Shown here: positions 30,462-39,101 of the stretch, piece after piece
Layout of the letters: the number at the start of each line of letters is the position of its first letter
Position numbering within the stretch: the stretch's first letter is position 1
Assembly: GCA_963743875.1 (NCBI GenBank)
Contig: CAVURM010000002.1
Span: 1-64,000 of the forward strand
Length of the DNA: 64,000 nt
From: RHKX01 sp963743875
GTDB taxonomy: Bacteria > Actinomycetota > Thermoleophilia > Solirubrobacterales > 70-9
Direction of reading: 5' to 3'
Notes under the pieces: generated by a model
The model's database searches: none
Told to the model about the DNA's origin: nothing
The model's input: only the letters and a program-made list of their open reading frames with translations
Position numbers and translations under genes: made by a program

Positions 30462-30746
30462 ATGAATACCTACGTGATTCTTCGGCGCAGTGGTTGGAAG
30501 TCCCCCGGGGATCTCGAGCAGGCCGCCGGACGATCCACCAGGGTCGGCGACGAGGAAATGTCCGATGACATCAGGTGGATCCGCAGCTACGTCCTCGAGG
30601 AGGGTGGTGGATCGGTGGGAACGGTCTGCGTCTACCAGGCCACGAGCCCGGAGGCGATTCGCGAACATGCCAGCCGCGCGGATCTGCCGGTGGACGAGAT
30701 CATCCCGGTGGCCGACACGGTTCTAGTCCGCCCTGATCCCGAGTGA
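30462..30746 (+). CDS. DUF4242 (SCO4226-like) small protein
   Basis: The product has 94 residues: MNTYVILRRSGWKSPGDLEQ, IRWIRSYVLEE, GTVCVYQATSPEAIREHA and VDEIIPVADTVL match the DUF4242 family, a ferredoxin-like fold. The Streptomyces member SCO4226 binds nickel. Cytosolic; role here unknown. GTGAGGAG lies just before the ATG. Confidence 0.7.
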   Translation: MNTYVILRRSGWKSPGDLEQAAGRSTRVGDEEMSDDIRWIRSYVLEEGGGSVGTVCVYQATSPEAIREHASRADLPVDEIIPVADTVLVRPDPE

Positions 30747-30786
30747 GCCCGCCGACAGTCTGAAGGTCTGGGCTCGGCGGATCGAG

Positions 30787-30874
30787 CGGAGGGGGTGGGA
30801 TTCGAACCCACGAACCGGGGTTACCGGTCACCAGTTTTCAAGACTGGCGCATTCAACCGCTCTGCCACCCCTCC
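30787..30874 (-). tRNA. tRNA-Ser(TGA)
   Basis: Minus-strand cloverleaf with 7-bp acceptor GGAGGGG/CCCCTCC, anticodon stem CCAGT/ACTGG around loop CTTGAAA (anticodon TGA), a long variable arm and the T-loop GGTTCGAATCC. Discriminator G. No CCA encoded. 88 bases. Confidence 0.95.
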
Positions 30875-30956
30875 TGGGACCGCGGGCGGCGGCTAGCGGG
30901 GATTGTTCCGGACTCGGGGGCTGAACGGCGGGCCACCGTCGCTAGGCTGGGCCGCG

Positions 30957-32306
30957 ATGTCGGAAGAGATCCGCAGACGCTGGAGGAACTGGTCGGGCGA
31001 GCAGCTCTGCCGGCCGCTGAAAATTGCTCGGCCGCGGACCCGCGAGGGTCTGATCCTGTCGATCGTCGAGGCCAACGAGGCGGGGCAGCGGATCAAGGTC
31101 GCGGGCTCGGGGCACTCGTTCACCGGGGCGGCGCTGACCGACGGCACCATGCTCCAGATCGATCTGCTCGATCGGCTCCTCGACGTTGACCGCTCGAGCG
31201 GTTTGGTCAAGGTCGAGGCGGGAATCGTTCTCGGCGACCTGAACCGGCGGCTCGACCAGCGCGGCCTGGCGCTGGAGAACCTCGGCGACATCGATCGCCA
31301 GACCCTGGCGGGCTCGATCTCGACCGGGACCCATGGCACCGGGATCCGGTTCCGCAACCTCTCCTCCCAGGTCGAGGCGATCGAGGTCGTGACCGCCGAT
31401 GGGACGCTGCACGAGATCAGCGAGAGCTCCGACCCCGATGGCTGGCGCGCGGCCCGGGTGGGCATCGGCACCCTCGGGGCGATTTACTCGGTGACCCTGC
31501 GGACGGTGACCAACTTCCGGATCGACCGGACCGACCGACCGCGACCTCTCGGCGACGTCCTCGCCGCGCTCGATCAGTTCGTCGACGAGATCGACCACTT
31601 CGAGTTCTACGTCTTCCCGCACACCGAGACGGCGCTCTGCCGCGAATCGATGCGGACCCAGGTCCCCGCGAAGCCGTCGAGTCCCGCCGCCGCCTACGCC
31701 CAGGAGGTCGTCGTCGAGAACTGGGTCGCCGGCGCCTTCGTCCAGATCGCCCGCCACGTCCCGGCCGCCATTCCAACGCTGTCGAGAATGGCGTCGTCGG
31801 GTACCGGCAAGAGCCGCAGGATCGATCAGAGCTACCGCGTCTACGCCTCCGAGCGGCGGGTCAAGTTCACCGAGATGGAGTACTCGATCCCCCGCGCCAA
31901 CGCACGCGAGGCGGTCGAGCGGGTGCTCGAGATCGCCAACCGCCCTGAGCTGCAGGTCTGTTTCCCGATCGAGGTCCGCTTCGCGGCGGGCGATGACGCG
32001 ATGCTCAGCCCATCCCACGGTCGGGACTCCTGCTACATCGCCGTCCACCACGACCCACGCGGCGACTGGCAGCCGTACTTCGACGCGGTCGCCGCGGCCA
32101 TGGCCGACTACGGCGGCCGCCCTCACTGGGGCAAGCGTCACAAGCTCGGCGCCACCGACCTGGCCCAGCTCTACCCGCGCTTCGAGGACTTCAAGTCGGT
32201 TCGGGCCCGGCTCGATCCCGACGGCAGGTTCGCCAACCCCTACACCGAGCAGATTCTCGGTCCGGTGGTCGCGCCGGCGAAGGGCAGAGGGCGCAAGCGG
32301 ATCTAG
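30957..32306 (+). CDS. FAD-linked sugar-lactone oxidase (arabinono/gulonolactone oxidase type)
   Basis: ATG 30957 (MSEEIRRRW). The FAD domain has RIKVAGSGHSFTGAAL, where the His is the usual covalent flavin site of the VAO family, and GSISTGTHGTG. The C-terminal half is the ALO domain, with HFEFYVFPHT, FTEMEYSIP and the typical end HWGKRHKL, PRFEDFKSVRARLDPDGRFA. 449 residues, intact. It oxidises aldonolactones or sugars in the cytosol using O2 or another acceptor. Its stop codon overlaps that of the convergent deaminase gene. Confidence 0.85.
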   Translation: MSEEIRRRWRNWSGEQLCRPLKIARPRTREGLILSIVEANEAGQRIKVAGSGHSFTGAALTDGTMLQIDLLDRLLDVDRSSGLVKVEAGIVLGDLNRRLDQRGLALENLGDIDRQTLAGSISTGTHGTGIRFRNLSSQVEAIEVVTADGTLHEISESSDPDGWRAARVGIGTLGAIYSVTLRTVTNFRIDRTDRPRPLGDVLAALDQFVDEIDHFEFYVFPHTETALCRESMRTQVPAKPSSPAAAYAQEVVVENWVAGAFVQIARHVPAAIPTLSRMASSGTGKSRRIDQSYRVYASERRVKFTEMEYSIPRANAREAVERVLEIANRPELQVCFPIEVRFAAGDDAMLSPSHGRDSCYIAVHHDPRGDWQPYFDAVAAAMADYGGRPHWGKRHKLGATDLAQLYPRFEDFKSVRARLDPDGRFANPYTEQILGPVVAPAKGRGRKRI

Positions 32307-33517
32307 AGGAAGCTGAAGCCCTCGCCGCGGTAGGTGGGAGCCTCGGAGACGATCGAGTCGCCCTCGATCAGATAGAGGGTGTTGAAGCGCTCGCAGAGCT
32401 CACCGGCCTTGGCGTGGCGCATGTAGACGCGATCGCCCACCCGCAGCCGCACCGCCGCCTCGCCGAGCAACGGGGTCTGGACCTCACCGGCACCCTCGAG
32501 CCGATCGAGGTGCAGGCCGGGAGGGAGCCACGGTTGGGGTAGCCGGTCCGGACTCGCCGGCCCCGAGGCGACGTAGCCGCCGCCGAGTGCCGTCACGCAT
32601 CCGGGAGACGGTCGGCGGACGATCGGCAGGGCGAACCCGGCGGACGGGCGCAGCGAGAAGCGGCTGTAGTCGTCGAACAGCGCGGGGGCGTAGAAGCCCG
32701 ACCCGGCGGCGAGCTCGGTGACCGCCTCCTCGCCGCTCGTCAGCTCGAGGCTCCCGGTGCCGCCGCCGTTGACGAAGCGCAGGGGCGAGACCTCCGCGAC
32801 CGCGGCGACGATCTCGGCGCGACGCTCGCGGATCTCGGCGATCGAGGCGCTCTGCATGCGGCGAATCCCGAGGTTGCGGATCGCGTGTCCCGGAGCGGCG
32901 TCGCCGACCCCGGCGATCTGTCCCTCATAGGCCATCAGGCCGGCCAGCTCCAGCCCAGGCCGGGACGCGATCTCCTCGGCGAACCTGCGGGCGGCCGTCG
33001 GGGTCCTGATCGGCGAGCGCTTCGGCCCTGCCTGGAAGGCCCCGCGAAACGCCCGATAGCCGACGTCGATGTCGATCGCGACCGGGATCGGCGTCGGCCC
33101 GGCGCCGACGCAGCCCTCGATCAGATCGAGTTGGGCGGCCTCGTCGACCATCAGCACCGGCGCCGCCCCGGGGTCGGCGTGAGCCAGCTCGGCGAGGCGG
33201 GAGATGGCATGCCGATCGACCGACGGGTAGGCGACGAGCAGGTCGCGCCGCCCGGCCTGGGCGAGCATCAGGGCCTCGGCGACGGTGAAGCAGAGCAACC
33301 CCTGGAAGCGCTCGTCGCGCTCATCGACCAGATCGAGCACCTCGCGACAGCGAACCGACTTGCTGGCCACTCGGATCGGCTTACCGGCGGCGCGGGCGAG
33401 CATCGAGTCGGCGTTGGCGGCGAGTGCGTCGAGGTCGACGAAGGCGAACGGCGCCTCGATGCCCTCGAAGATCGCCTCGTAGCGATCGTGGAGGGCGGCG
33501 TCGCTGGAGTCGCTCAT
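32303..33517 (-). CDS. PLP-dependent amino acid deaminase/aldolase (alanine-racemase fold)
   Basis: The product has 404 residues. The N-domain is an alanine racemase-type barrel: APFAFVDLDALAANADSML, then RVASKSVRC with the PLP lysine, LMVDEAAQLDLIE, VAIDIDVGYRAFRG, LAGLMAYEGQIAGVGD and RFVNGGGTGSLE for phosphate binding. The C-domain (VGDRVYMRHAKAGELCERFN) carries the D-serine-dehydratase-like metal site. Family members deaminate or cleave D-threonine or D-serine-like substrates. It is convergent with the oxidase gene and shares bases of its stop codon. ATG at 33517; intact. Confidence 0.8.
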   Translation of the reverse strand: MSDSSDAALHDRYEAIFEGIEAPFAFVDLDALAANADSMLARAAGKPIRVASKSVRCREVLDLVDERDERFQGLLCFTVAEALMLAQAGRRDLLVAYPSVDRHAISRLAELAHADPGAAPVLMVDEAAQLDLIEGCVGAGPTPIPVAIDIDVGYRAFRGAFQAGPKRSPIRTPTAARRFAEEIASRPGLELAGLMAYEGQIAGVGDAAPGHAIRNLGIRRMQSASIAEIRERRAEIVAAVAEVSPLRFVNGGGTGSLELTSGEEAVTELAAGSGFYAPALFDDYSRFSLRPSAGFALPIVRRPSPGCVTALGGGYVASGPASPDRLPQPWLPPGLHLDRLEGAGEVQTPLLGEAAVRLRVGDRVYMRHAKAGELCERFNTLYLIEGDSIVSEAPTYRGEGFSFL

Positions 33518-33653
33518 CTGGGCGCGAGCCTAGCCGATGGACCTTCGAACCAAGCGGGTGCGGAGTCCACGGCGGATCGCGCTGACCGGTGTACTGCCTC
33601 TAATATCGGCGCCGTTCGCAGGCCGGCTTGACGCCCGCGGCGATCAAGATCCC

Positions 33654-33742
33654 GGAGAGGTGGCCGAGTGGCTGAAGGCACTCGCCTGCTAAGCGAGTAG
33701 GGGGCGCAAGCTCTCTCGAGGGTTCGAATCCCTCCCTCTCCG
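33654..33742 (+). tRNA. tRNA-Ser(GCT)
   Basis: Acceptor GGAGAGG/CCTCTCC, anticodon stem CTCGC/GCGAG around CTGCTAA (anticodon GCT), a long variable arm and T-loop GGTTCGAATCC; discriminator G. A TAATAT box at 33601 may be its -10. 89 bases. Confidence 0.95.
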
Positions 33743-33744
33743 CT

Positions 33745-34533
33745 GTGTCCACGACCATCTACTTTCTTCTCCCGGCCAGCGACTACGACCCGACCGAGTC
33801 CGGCCTCGCCTGGCAGGAGCTCGTCAGCGCGGAGATCGAGATCCGCTTCGCGACCCCTGACGGGACCGCGGCGCTCGCCGACCGCCGCCTCACCGACGAA
33901 GGCTTCTCACTGCTCTCGCCCTTTCTGATGACCAAGCGCGACGCCCTCGCGACCTACCGGCGGATGGCTGACGACCCTCACTTTCTCGAACCGATCAGCC
34001 ACGCGGACGTCGAGCTCGGCCCCGATGACGGGATCTACGTCCCCGGCGGCCATGCCAAGGGCGTCCGGACGCTGATCGAATCCGTTCCGGCACAGCGGCT
34101 CGTCGTGCAGGCGATGGGAGAGGGCCTTCCGCTCGGCGCCGTCTGCCACGGAGTCCTGCTGCTCGCCCGCGCGACCGATCCGGCGACCGGCCGCTCACCC
34201 CTGCACGGCAAGCGAACCACCGCGCTGACCGAGTCGATGGAGCTGACCGCCTGGAACCTCACCCGCCTCTGGCTCGGCGACTACTACCGAACTTATCCCG
34301 AGACCGTTCAATCCGAGGTGACCGCCGCGCTGGCCGATCCCGCCGACTTCGATGCCGGCCCGCGACTCAGCCGCCGCGACTCGCCCGGAAGGCCCGACCG
34401 TGGCTTCACCGTTCGCGACGGCAACTACATCTCGGCCCGCTGGCCCGGCGACTGCCATCGTCTCGCGGTCGAGTTCGCCGAGCTGGTTCGAGAGCACGCC
34501 GTCGCTGGGGCCCCAGCTGGCCCCACCGCCTGA
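33745..34533 (+). CDS. DJ-1/PfpI-family protein
   Basis: The product has 262 residues. GTG 33745 lies only 2 bases after the tRNA-Ser. TTIYFLLPASDYDPTES opens the fold, DDGIYVPGGHAKG and LPLGAVCHGVLLLARA give the Cys nucleophile elbow (AVCHG) of the class I glutamine amidotransferase-like superfamily, and LTESMELTAWNL follows. Members are glyoxalase-III/chaperone-like hydrolases or proteases. The start leaves no room for its own leader, so translation from a processed tRNA-linked transcript, or a later start, must be considered. Cytosolic. Confidence 0.7.
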   Translation: MSTTIYFLLPASDYDPTESGLAWQELVSAEIEIRFATPDGTAALADRRLTDEGFSLLSPFLMTKRDALATYRRMADDPHFLEPISHADVELGPDDGIYVPGGHAKGVRTLIESVPAQRLVVQAMGEGLPLGAVCHGVLLLARATDPATGRSPLHGKRTTALTESMELTAWNLTRLWLGDYYRTYPETVQSEVTAALADPADFDAGPRLSRRDSPGRPDRGFTVRDGNYISARWPGDCHRLAVEFAELVREHAVAGAPAGPTA

Positions 34534-34541
34534 CCGTCGAC

Positions 34542-34913
34542 TCAGAGGCCGGAGAGAATGCTCTCGCCGGAGCCGCGCTCGATCTCGCGCGGGATGGAGG
34601 AGAAGTCGTGCTCGCTCTGGACGCCGTAGAAGGCCTTCAGCTCGGTCGATTCGATCACCTCGTCGATCCGGCTGTGTCGCACGGCCTCCTGCTCGGCCAC
34701 CGTCTCCTCCGTCCGCCCGAGCTCGCGCGGGTCGATGTCGACGAAGCCGACGGTCAGAACCTCCCGCGGGTCCTCGAGGCTCGTTGCGGCGATGACCCGC
34801 GCGGGAACCCCGAAACCCTTTTCGGCCTCCCAGGCCTCCTTGAAGTCGGCGAAGGTCTTGCCCTCCTTCAGCCTCCTCCGGAAGATCGCGACGATCACTG
34901 GACGAACATACAA
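34542..34913 (-). CDS. Hypothetical protein
   Basis: The product has 123 residues from TTG 34913, or fewer from GTG 34898 (VIVAIFRRRLKEGKTF). The pattern VAIFRRRLKEGKTFADFKEAW and LTVGFVDIDPREL resembles monooxygenase-like (ABM) dimeric barrels, but no active site is visible. It ends 8 bases after the convergent DJ-1-like gene. Function unknown. Confidence 0.55.
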   Translation of the reverse strand: MYVRPVIVAIFRRRLKEGKTFADFKEAWEAEKGFGVPARVIAATSLEDPREVLTVGFVDIDPRELGRTEETVAEQEAVRHSRIDEVIESTELKAFYGVQSEHDFSSIPREIERGSGESILSGL

Positions 34914-35010
34914 CCTGACTAGTCTTCCGCAAGGTCGTCAAGAGCCAACCCAGGAGGCACGCGGATGAACTCGGCGAGGCGATCAGGTAGCGCAGGACGC
35001 GGTCGCCTGC

Positions 35011-35949
35011 TCAACGAGGTGGCTGAAACCGGCTGTGGTGGCCGGTTTCTGACGCTTCGCGCTGGAGACGGATCTGATTGAGCTCCAGTTCGACCCTGGG
35101 GCGGTCATCGAGGTCCTCCCAGACGTAGCGGAGGCAATGAATCCCGTGGACGCCCAGGCGCCGATCGCGACGCCGATCCTCCCGGAAGTTCCGGCGTTGG
35201 CCGTGGAAGCGGAAGCCATCGAGCTCGACAACGAGTCGTAGCTCCGGCCAGTAGAAATCGACCTCGATCGGACCGTCCGGCAGCTGAATCGTGTGGTTGA
35301 TCAATGGCTCAGGCATTCCGGCGGAGCGGCTGATCGGCAGGAACCGCCGCTCGAACTCGCTCCGAAACCCGTCGTGCTCGGCCAGAGCGGGCAGCGCGGC
35401 TTGCAACCGCCGAGATCCCCGAGCGCCTTGGTTGCGATCGAGTACGTCCTGCAGGGCGAACAGGTCGAAGCGCCCGATCTCGTCAGCCTTCTCGAGTGCA
35501 CGTTGGAGTTCTCCCGGAAGGCCGAAGGCGGCGATGTCGAGCAGGGTGCGAGCGACCGAGGTGCATGGGATCTCGAGATGTACAGCGCGGTCCCGAGGAC
35601 CGAGGTTCTTCATGCAATGAGCACGCAGTCCAGGGCGACGAACTCTGCGTACCGTGATTACATCGATAACCGGGCTCGAGTTCGTGATCAGTCCGTGATG
35701 CGCGCCGGCTGACCGCGACGCGAGCAGGGAGCCCGGCCCGCCGGCCAGCACCGCCGCCATCCAGTTCCCCTCGCGGGAGAGGGCAGCGGGGCTGATGGCA
35801 TATACGCCCCGATGGATCCGATGGAGCCTTCCCACCTGGCCGAGCGAGACCACACCCGCTGCCGTGAATCCGAGCTCGATGAGCTGGGAGAGGGAGACGA
35901 CTCCGTGCTGACGCCTCGCCACCTCGGCCACGGCACGCCACAGCCCCAC
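35011..35949 (-). CDS. DUF559-domain nuclease-like protein with AbiEi-type N-terminal domain
   Basis: GTG 35949 (VGLWRAVAEVARRQHGVV) is preferred over ATG 36003, because the latter would translate a 35-bp repeat. The N-part has the winged-helix VVSLSQLIELGFTAAGV and HRIHRGVYAISP of AbiEi-like transcription repressors. The C-part EVDFYWPELRLVVELDGFRF holds the Asp and Glu-x-Asp of a PD-(D/E)xK (Vsr/DUF559) nuclease fold, then DRRRDRRLGVHGI. About 312 residues. The frame ends after a second repeat copy, so the last 15 residues are repeat-derived. Proteins of this layout are common in Thermoleophilia; role unproven, possibly defence or mobility. Confidence 0.65.
   Translation of the reverse strand: MGLWRAVAEVARRQHGVVSLSQLIELGFTAAGVVSLGQVGRLHRIHRGVYAISPAALSREGNWMAAVLAGGPGSLLASRSAGAHHGLITNSSPVIDVITVRRVRRPGLRAHCMKNLGPRDRAVHLEIPCTSVARTLLDIAAFGLPGELQRALEKADEIGRFDLFALQDVLDRNQGARGSRRLQAALPALAEHDGFRSEFERRFLPISRSAGMPEPLINHTIQLPDGPIEVDFYWPELRLVVELDGFRFHGQRRNFREDRRRDRRLGVHGIHCLRYVWEDLDDRPRVELELNQIRLQREASETGHHSRFQPPR
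35027..35061. repeat. 35-bp direct repeat with hairpin, copy 1
   Basis: Identical to 35963-35997. It contains a 9-bp stem (GAAACCGGC from 35025, loop TGTGGTG, GCCGGTTTC) followed by TGACGCTTCGCG. It lies at the 3' end of the DUF559-type gene and is read through in its frame. Confidence 0.85.
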
Positions 35950-35962
35950 GTGAGGTGTCGGT

Positions 35963-35997
35963 AACCGGCTGTGGTGGCCGGTTTCTGACGCTTCGCG
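35963..35997. repeat. 35-bp direct repeat with hairpin, copy 2
   Basis: Same sequence and orientation as copy 1, just upstream of the DUF559-type gene. The two copies enclose 901 bases holding only that gene. It may act as a terminator-like or REP-like element, or mark the ends of an inserted cassette. Confidence 0.85.
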
Positions 35998-36073
35998 GGA
36001 CATCGGCCGAGCGTGGCACGGAACGACGCACGGGTGGCGCGCCTTCTGTACCGAGGGTGAAACGGGGGTGGGA

Positions 36074-37522
36074 CTATTGCGTCACGGCCCCGAGGACGGC
36101 CAGCTCCTCGTCGATGAATCCGGCGAAGTCGTCGAGGTCGGACATCCGGTCGCGGTCGCCGACGAAGCCGAAGTAGAGGCCGCCGTCGTAGCTGATCACC
36201 CCGATCGAGAGCGCCCGCCGTTGCGGGGAGAGCGGCACGAACGGGTGGATCGACCGGAGCGGACGGCCGAGCAGGTAGACAGGCATCGGCGGCCCCGGGA
36301 CGTTGGAGATGACGAGGTTCCACGGCAGCCGCTGGGGGACTACGCGGCTGACCCCGGCCCGCTCCGCCGCGGCGCCACCCATCGAGCCGACCTGGCCGAG
36401 GACGCGAGACATCGTTGGCGGCACCCATCCCGTGGCCTCGATGACCAGCGACGCGGCCCGGCCCGCCTCGGAGCGCTTCAGCCGCGAGGTCGCTTCGTGG
36501 ATCAGCCGCAGGCGCTCGCCGGCCTCGGGTTCGCTCAGGGGGAGGGGGACCATCAGCGTCGTGATCCGGTTGCCGAGCGCGAGCTCCTCGCCGGGCTTGC
36601 GGATGCTCATCGGCACCAGCGCCGAGAAGTCCCGCGGGATCTCCGCCTCCCGGTGGACGAAGAGGCGCCGCAACGCCCCGGTCGAGACCGCCAGGACCAC
36701 GTCGTTGACCGTGGCTCCGGTGTCGCCCTCGCTGGCCACCCGCTTGAGCGCGGCCAGGGTCGTCGCCGCGAAGGCGACCCGGCGGTCGCGGCCGATCTCC
36801 TCGTTGATGATGGTCGGCCGGACCGCCTCGCTGTTTCTGGCCAGATCGAGGAACCCCTGGGCGGTCTTCAGCGCCGACTGTGGCGCCGAGGGATCGAAGG
36901 CCTTGCGAGCTGCCTCGAGTGGCATCCCAAAGAGCTTGCGGCGGGCGTCGAAGACGCGATCGGTCAGGACCTCCTGGTCGCTGCGGCGGACCTCGGGAGC
37001 CCAGTCGACGCCGCTGAGCCCGAGGTCGGTGCCTTTTGGATCGGGGTCGAGGATGATCGCGCCGACGTCGACGGCGGAGACCCCGTCGACCAGCGCGTGG
37101 TGGGTCTTCGAGATCGCTGCGAAGCCCTTCTTGTGGCCGGGCCCGCAGCGCTCCACCAGATAGAGCTGCCAGAGCGGCCGGCTCTGATCGAGCGGCTCCG
37201 ACATGACCTGGCCGACGAGCTCGCGCAGCTCCCCGTCGCCGCCGGGGGAGGGGATCGCCACGTGGCGGACGTGGCGGCGCAGATCGAATTCCGGGTCGTC
37301 CTCCCACTCCGCCCGCATCATCTTCCCGGGGAGCCAGCGGACGCGCCGCCGGAAGCGCGGGATCAGCTCGAGGCGTCGCCCGACGTGGGCGAGGAACTCC
37401 TCGAAGGGAGGGGGGTTGCCGCTGAAGATCGCGGTGCCGCCGACGTGGACGTGAATCGCACCCTGCTCGTTGAGCAGCGAGGACATGTCCGAGGAGGAGA
37501 GCTGGTCGGGACCCTCGCTCAT
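36074..37522 (-). CDS. WS/DGAT-family wax ester/triacylglycerol acyltransferase
   Basis: The product has 482 residues. KTHHALVDGVSAVDV carries the catalytic HHxxxDG motif, LWQLYLVERC precedes it, TVNDVVLAVSTGALR and WNLVISNVPGPPMPVYLLGR (the conserved NVPGP) follow. The enzyme condenses acyl-CoA with diacylglycerol or fatty alcohol at the membrane surface to make storage lipid. ATG 37522, intact frame. It is divergent from the HD-domain gene. This family is frequent in actinobacteria. Confidence 0.9.
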   Translation of the reverse strand: MSEGPDQLSSSDMSSLLNEQGAIHVHVGGTAIFSGNPPPFEEFLAHVGRRLELIPRFRRRVRWLPGKMMRAEWEDDPEFDLRRHVRHVAIPSPGGDGELRELVGQVMSEPLDQSRPLWQLYLVERCGPGHKKGFAAISKTHHALVDGVSAVDVGAIILDPDPKGTDLGLSGVDWAPEVRRSDQEVLTDRVFDARRKLFGMPLEAARKAFDPSAPQSALKTAQGFLDLARNSEAVRPTIINEEIGRDRRVAFAATTLAALKRVASEGDTGATVNDVVLAVSTGALRRLFVHREAEIPRDFSALVPMSIRKPGEELALGNRITTLMVPLPLSEPEAGERLRLIHEATSRLKRSEAGRAASLVIEATGWVPPTMSRVLGQVGSMGGAAAERAGVSRVVPQRLPWNLVISNVPGPPMPVYLLGRPLRSIHPFVPLSPQRRALSIGVISYDGGLYFGFVGDRDRMSDLDDFAGFIDEELAVLGAVTQ

Positions 37523-37567
37523 GCGACGACCCTACAGCGGATGCCAACGCCTGAGAGGATGCCCGGC

Positions 37568-38152
37568 ATGGCAGCCGGCGCGAATCGTTCAGACGAGAGG
37601 GTGACGGCCGAGGAACTCGTCCAGAGCGAGGCCGAGGTTGCAGCGCTGACCGCCCTGCGCGAAGTGACCGGCGAGGCCGACGGCCCGATGGAGCGCCACG
37701 GCATGCGCTGCTTTCTGATCAGCGAGCGCCAGGCGGCCGACCGTGGCCTGATGGTCGACCACGAGATCCTGCTGGTCGCCGGGCTGATCCACGACATCGG
37801 CCTTTACGACGGCGCGAGCGAGGGCGGCGTCTACGTCACCGACGGGCGCAACTTCGCCGAGCGGCTGCTCGCCGGCCGGCCGGGCTGGGACGAGCGGCGG
37901 ACCCTGCTCTGCCTCGAGGCCATCGAGCGCCATCACGAGGTCCGCGGCCAATGGCAGGCGGGTGCCGAGGTCGAGCTGATGCGGCGGGCCGACATGATCG
38001 AGCTGACCAGCGGGGTGGTCAACTTCGGGGTCAGCCGGGGATGGATCCGCGGTCTCTGGAACGCCGTCTCACGCGAGGGGCTCTACGGCGAGGTCTCGAA
38101 GATGGTCGTCAAGGCGGCCCGCGAGCGGCCGACGACGATCCCCGGATCCTGA
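37568..38152 (+). CDS. HD-domain protein
   Basis: ATG 37568 has GAGAGG at a fitting distance; in-frame ATGs at 37541 and 37559 are alternatives. MVDHEILLVAGLIHDIGLYDG supplies the His-Asp metal pair and AIERHHEVRGQW more ligands of a small HD phosphohydrolase. About 194 residues, cytosolic, substrate unknown. Its 3' end overlaps the convergent small gene by 44 bases. Confidence 0.75.
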   Translation: MAAGANRSDERVTAEELVQSEAEVAALTALREVTGEADGPMERHGMRCFLISERQAADRGLMVDHEILLVAGLIHDIGLYDGASEGGVYVTDGRNFAERLLAGRPGWDERRTLLCLEAIERHHEVRGQWQAGAEVELMRRADMIELTSGVVNFGVSRGWIRGLWNAVSREGLYGEVSKMVVKAARERPTTIPGS

Positions 38153-38450
38153 TCAGAGGTGCTAGGCTACAGAGGCCGCTGAGAATTTCCTCGGCCTCGC
38201 TCCAGCGATCTGGCGGGACCTGCAGGTAGATGTCGCCGCGGCCGAATCGGTCGAGCTCGTGGTCGGCCGTGACCACCGCCTCGATTCCGTGGTCGGCGAG
38301 CTGCTGACGCCAGGCGCGAGCGGTCTGCAACTCCTCGAACTCGCGGACGACCTCCCAGTCGTCGAAGCGCGGATCGCCGACGTGCAGTTCCCCGGCCCCG
38401 TCGGCTTTCTCCGAGGTCAGCGCCCCGCGCCAGTTCGAGAGGAACCCCAT
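38109..38450 (-). CDS. DUF2007-like putative signal-transducing protein
   Basis: The product has up to 113 residues from ATG 38450. DWEVVREFEELQTARAWRQQ, LADHGIEAVVTADHE, YLQVPPDRWSEAEEIL fit the small beta-alpha-beta fold of DUF2007. The last 25 residues (after EEILSGL) overlap the convergent gene and look less conserved, so the true end could be near 38180 with an indel. Function unknown. Confidence 0.55.
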   Translation of the reverse strand: MGFLSNWRGALTSEKADGAGELHVGDPRFDDWEVVREFEELQTARAWRQQLADHGIEAVVTADHELDRFGRGDIYLQVPPDRWSEAEEILSGLCSLAPLIRIRGSSSAARGPP

Positions 38451-38491
38451 GTCTCGATCCTAGTACCGGTGCTGAGGCGGGGCCGGCGGGA

Positions 38492-38809
38492 TCAGGCCCC
38501 CCGGGTGGCCGCCTCCGCCTGCAGCTCGGCGGCGTTGTTGTCCTCGACCCAGCGGTCGACGAAGTAGCCGCCGAACGGGACCACCGCCCCGAGCAGGATC
38601 AGCAGCGTCTGGTTGGTCGACCACCCGGCCCGCTCGCGCACCCCCAGGGCGACGATCACGTAGGCGATGAAGAGCAGACCGTGGATCGGGCCGAGGACCT
38701 CGACGCCGACGGGCTGGTCGCTGGCCCGCTTGATGTAGCTGGCGATCAGCAGGAGCAGGAAGGTCGTCGCCTCGATCAGGGCGATGTACCGGAAGTTTCT
38801 TAGGTTCAT
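38492..38809 (-). CDS. DUF3817 integral membrane protein
   Basis: The product has 105 residues and three helices: FRYIALIEATTFLLLLIASY, GPIHGLLFIAYVIVALGV and TLLILLGAVVPFGGYFVDRW. These match the small DUF3817 family. GPIHG is the conserved loop. Inner membrane, function unknown. Intact frame. Confidence 0.8.
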   Translation of the reverse strand: MNLRNFRYIALIEATTFLLLLIASYIKRASDQPVGVEVLGPIHGLLFIAYVIVALGVRERAGWSTNQTLLILLGAVVPFGGYFVDRWVEDNNAAELQAEAATRGA

Positions 38810-38918
38810 TGCGCCAAACGGTACCGGGCGTCCACCTTTGCCTGAGTGTCCCCGGCGCCCGCCGTATCACCGGACCGCGGCTAAGATGACCGATCCGCGG
38901 GCCAGCTCCCGCATCCAT

Positions 38919-38992
<74 letters not shown>

Positions 38993-39101
38993 CTCCCTCG
39001 AAAGGCGCGTGGATTCTGAGCTTAGGCCTGTAGGCGGTGGTCACTCGGTCAAGACCTTGGTACCAATCAGGCACCGTTTGCCTTTCGCTCATGCTCTGAG
39101 C

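Noticed and set aside
36068..37540. N-terminal extension of the HD-domain protein over 490 residues
   Set aside because: It is the antisense shadow of the WS/DGAT gene; the HD domain has its own ATG and ribosome site near 37568.
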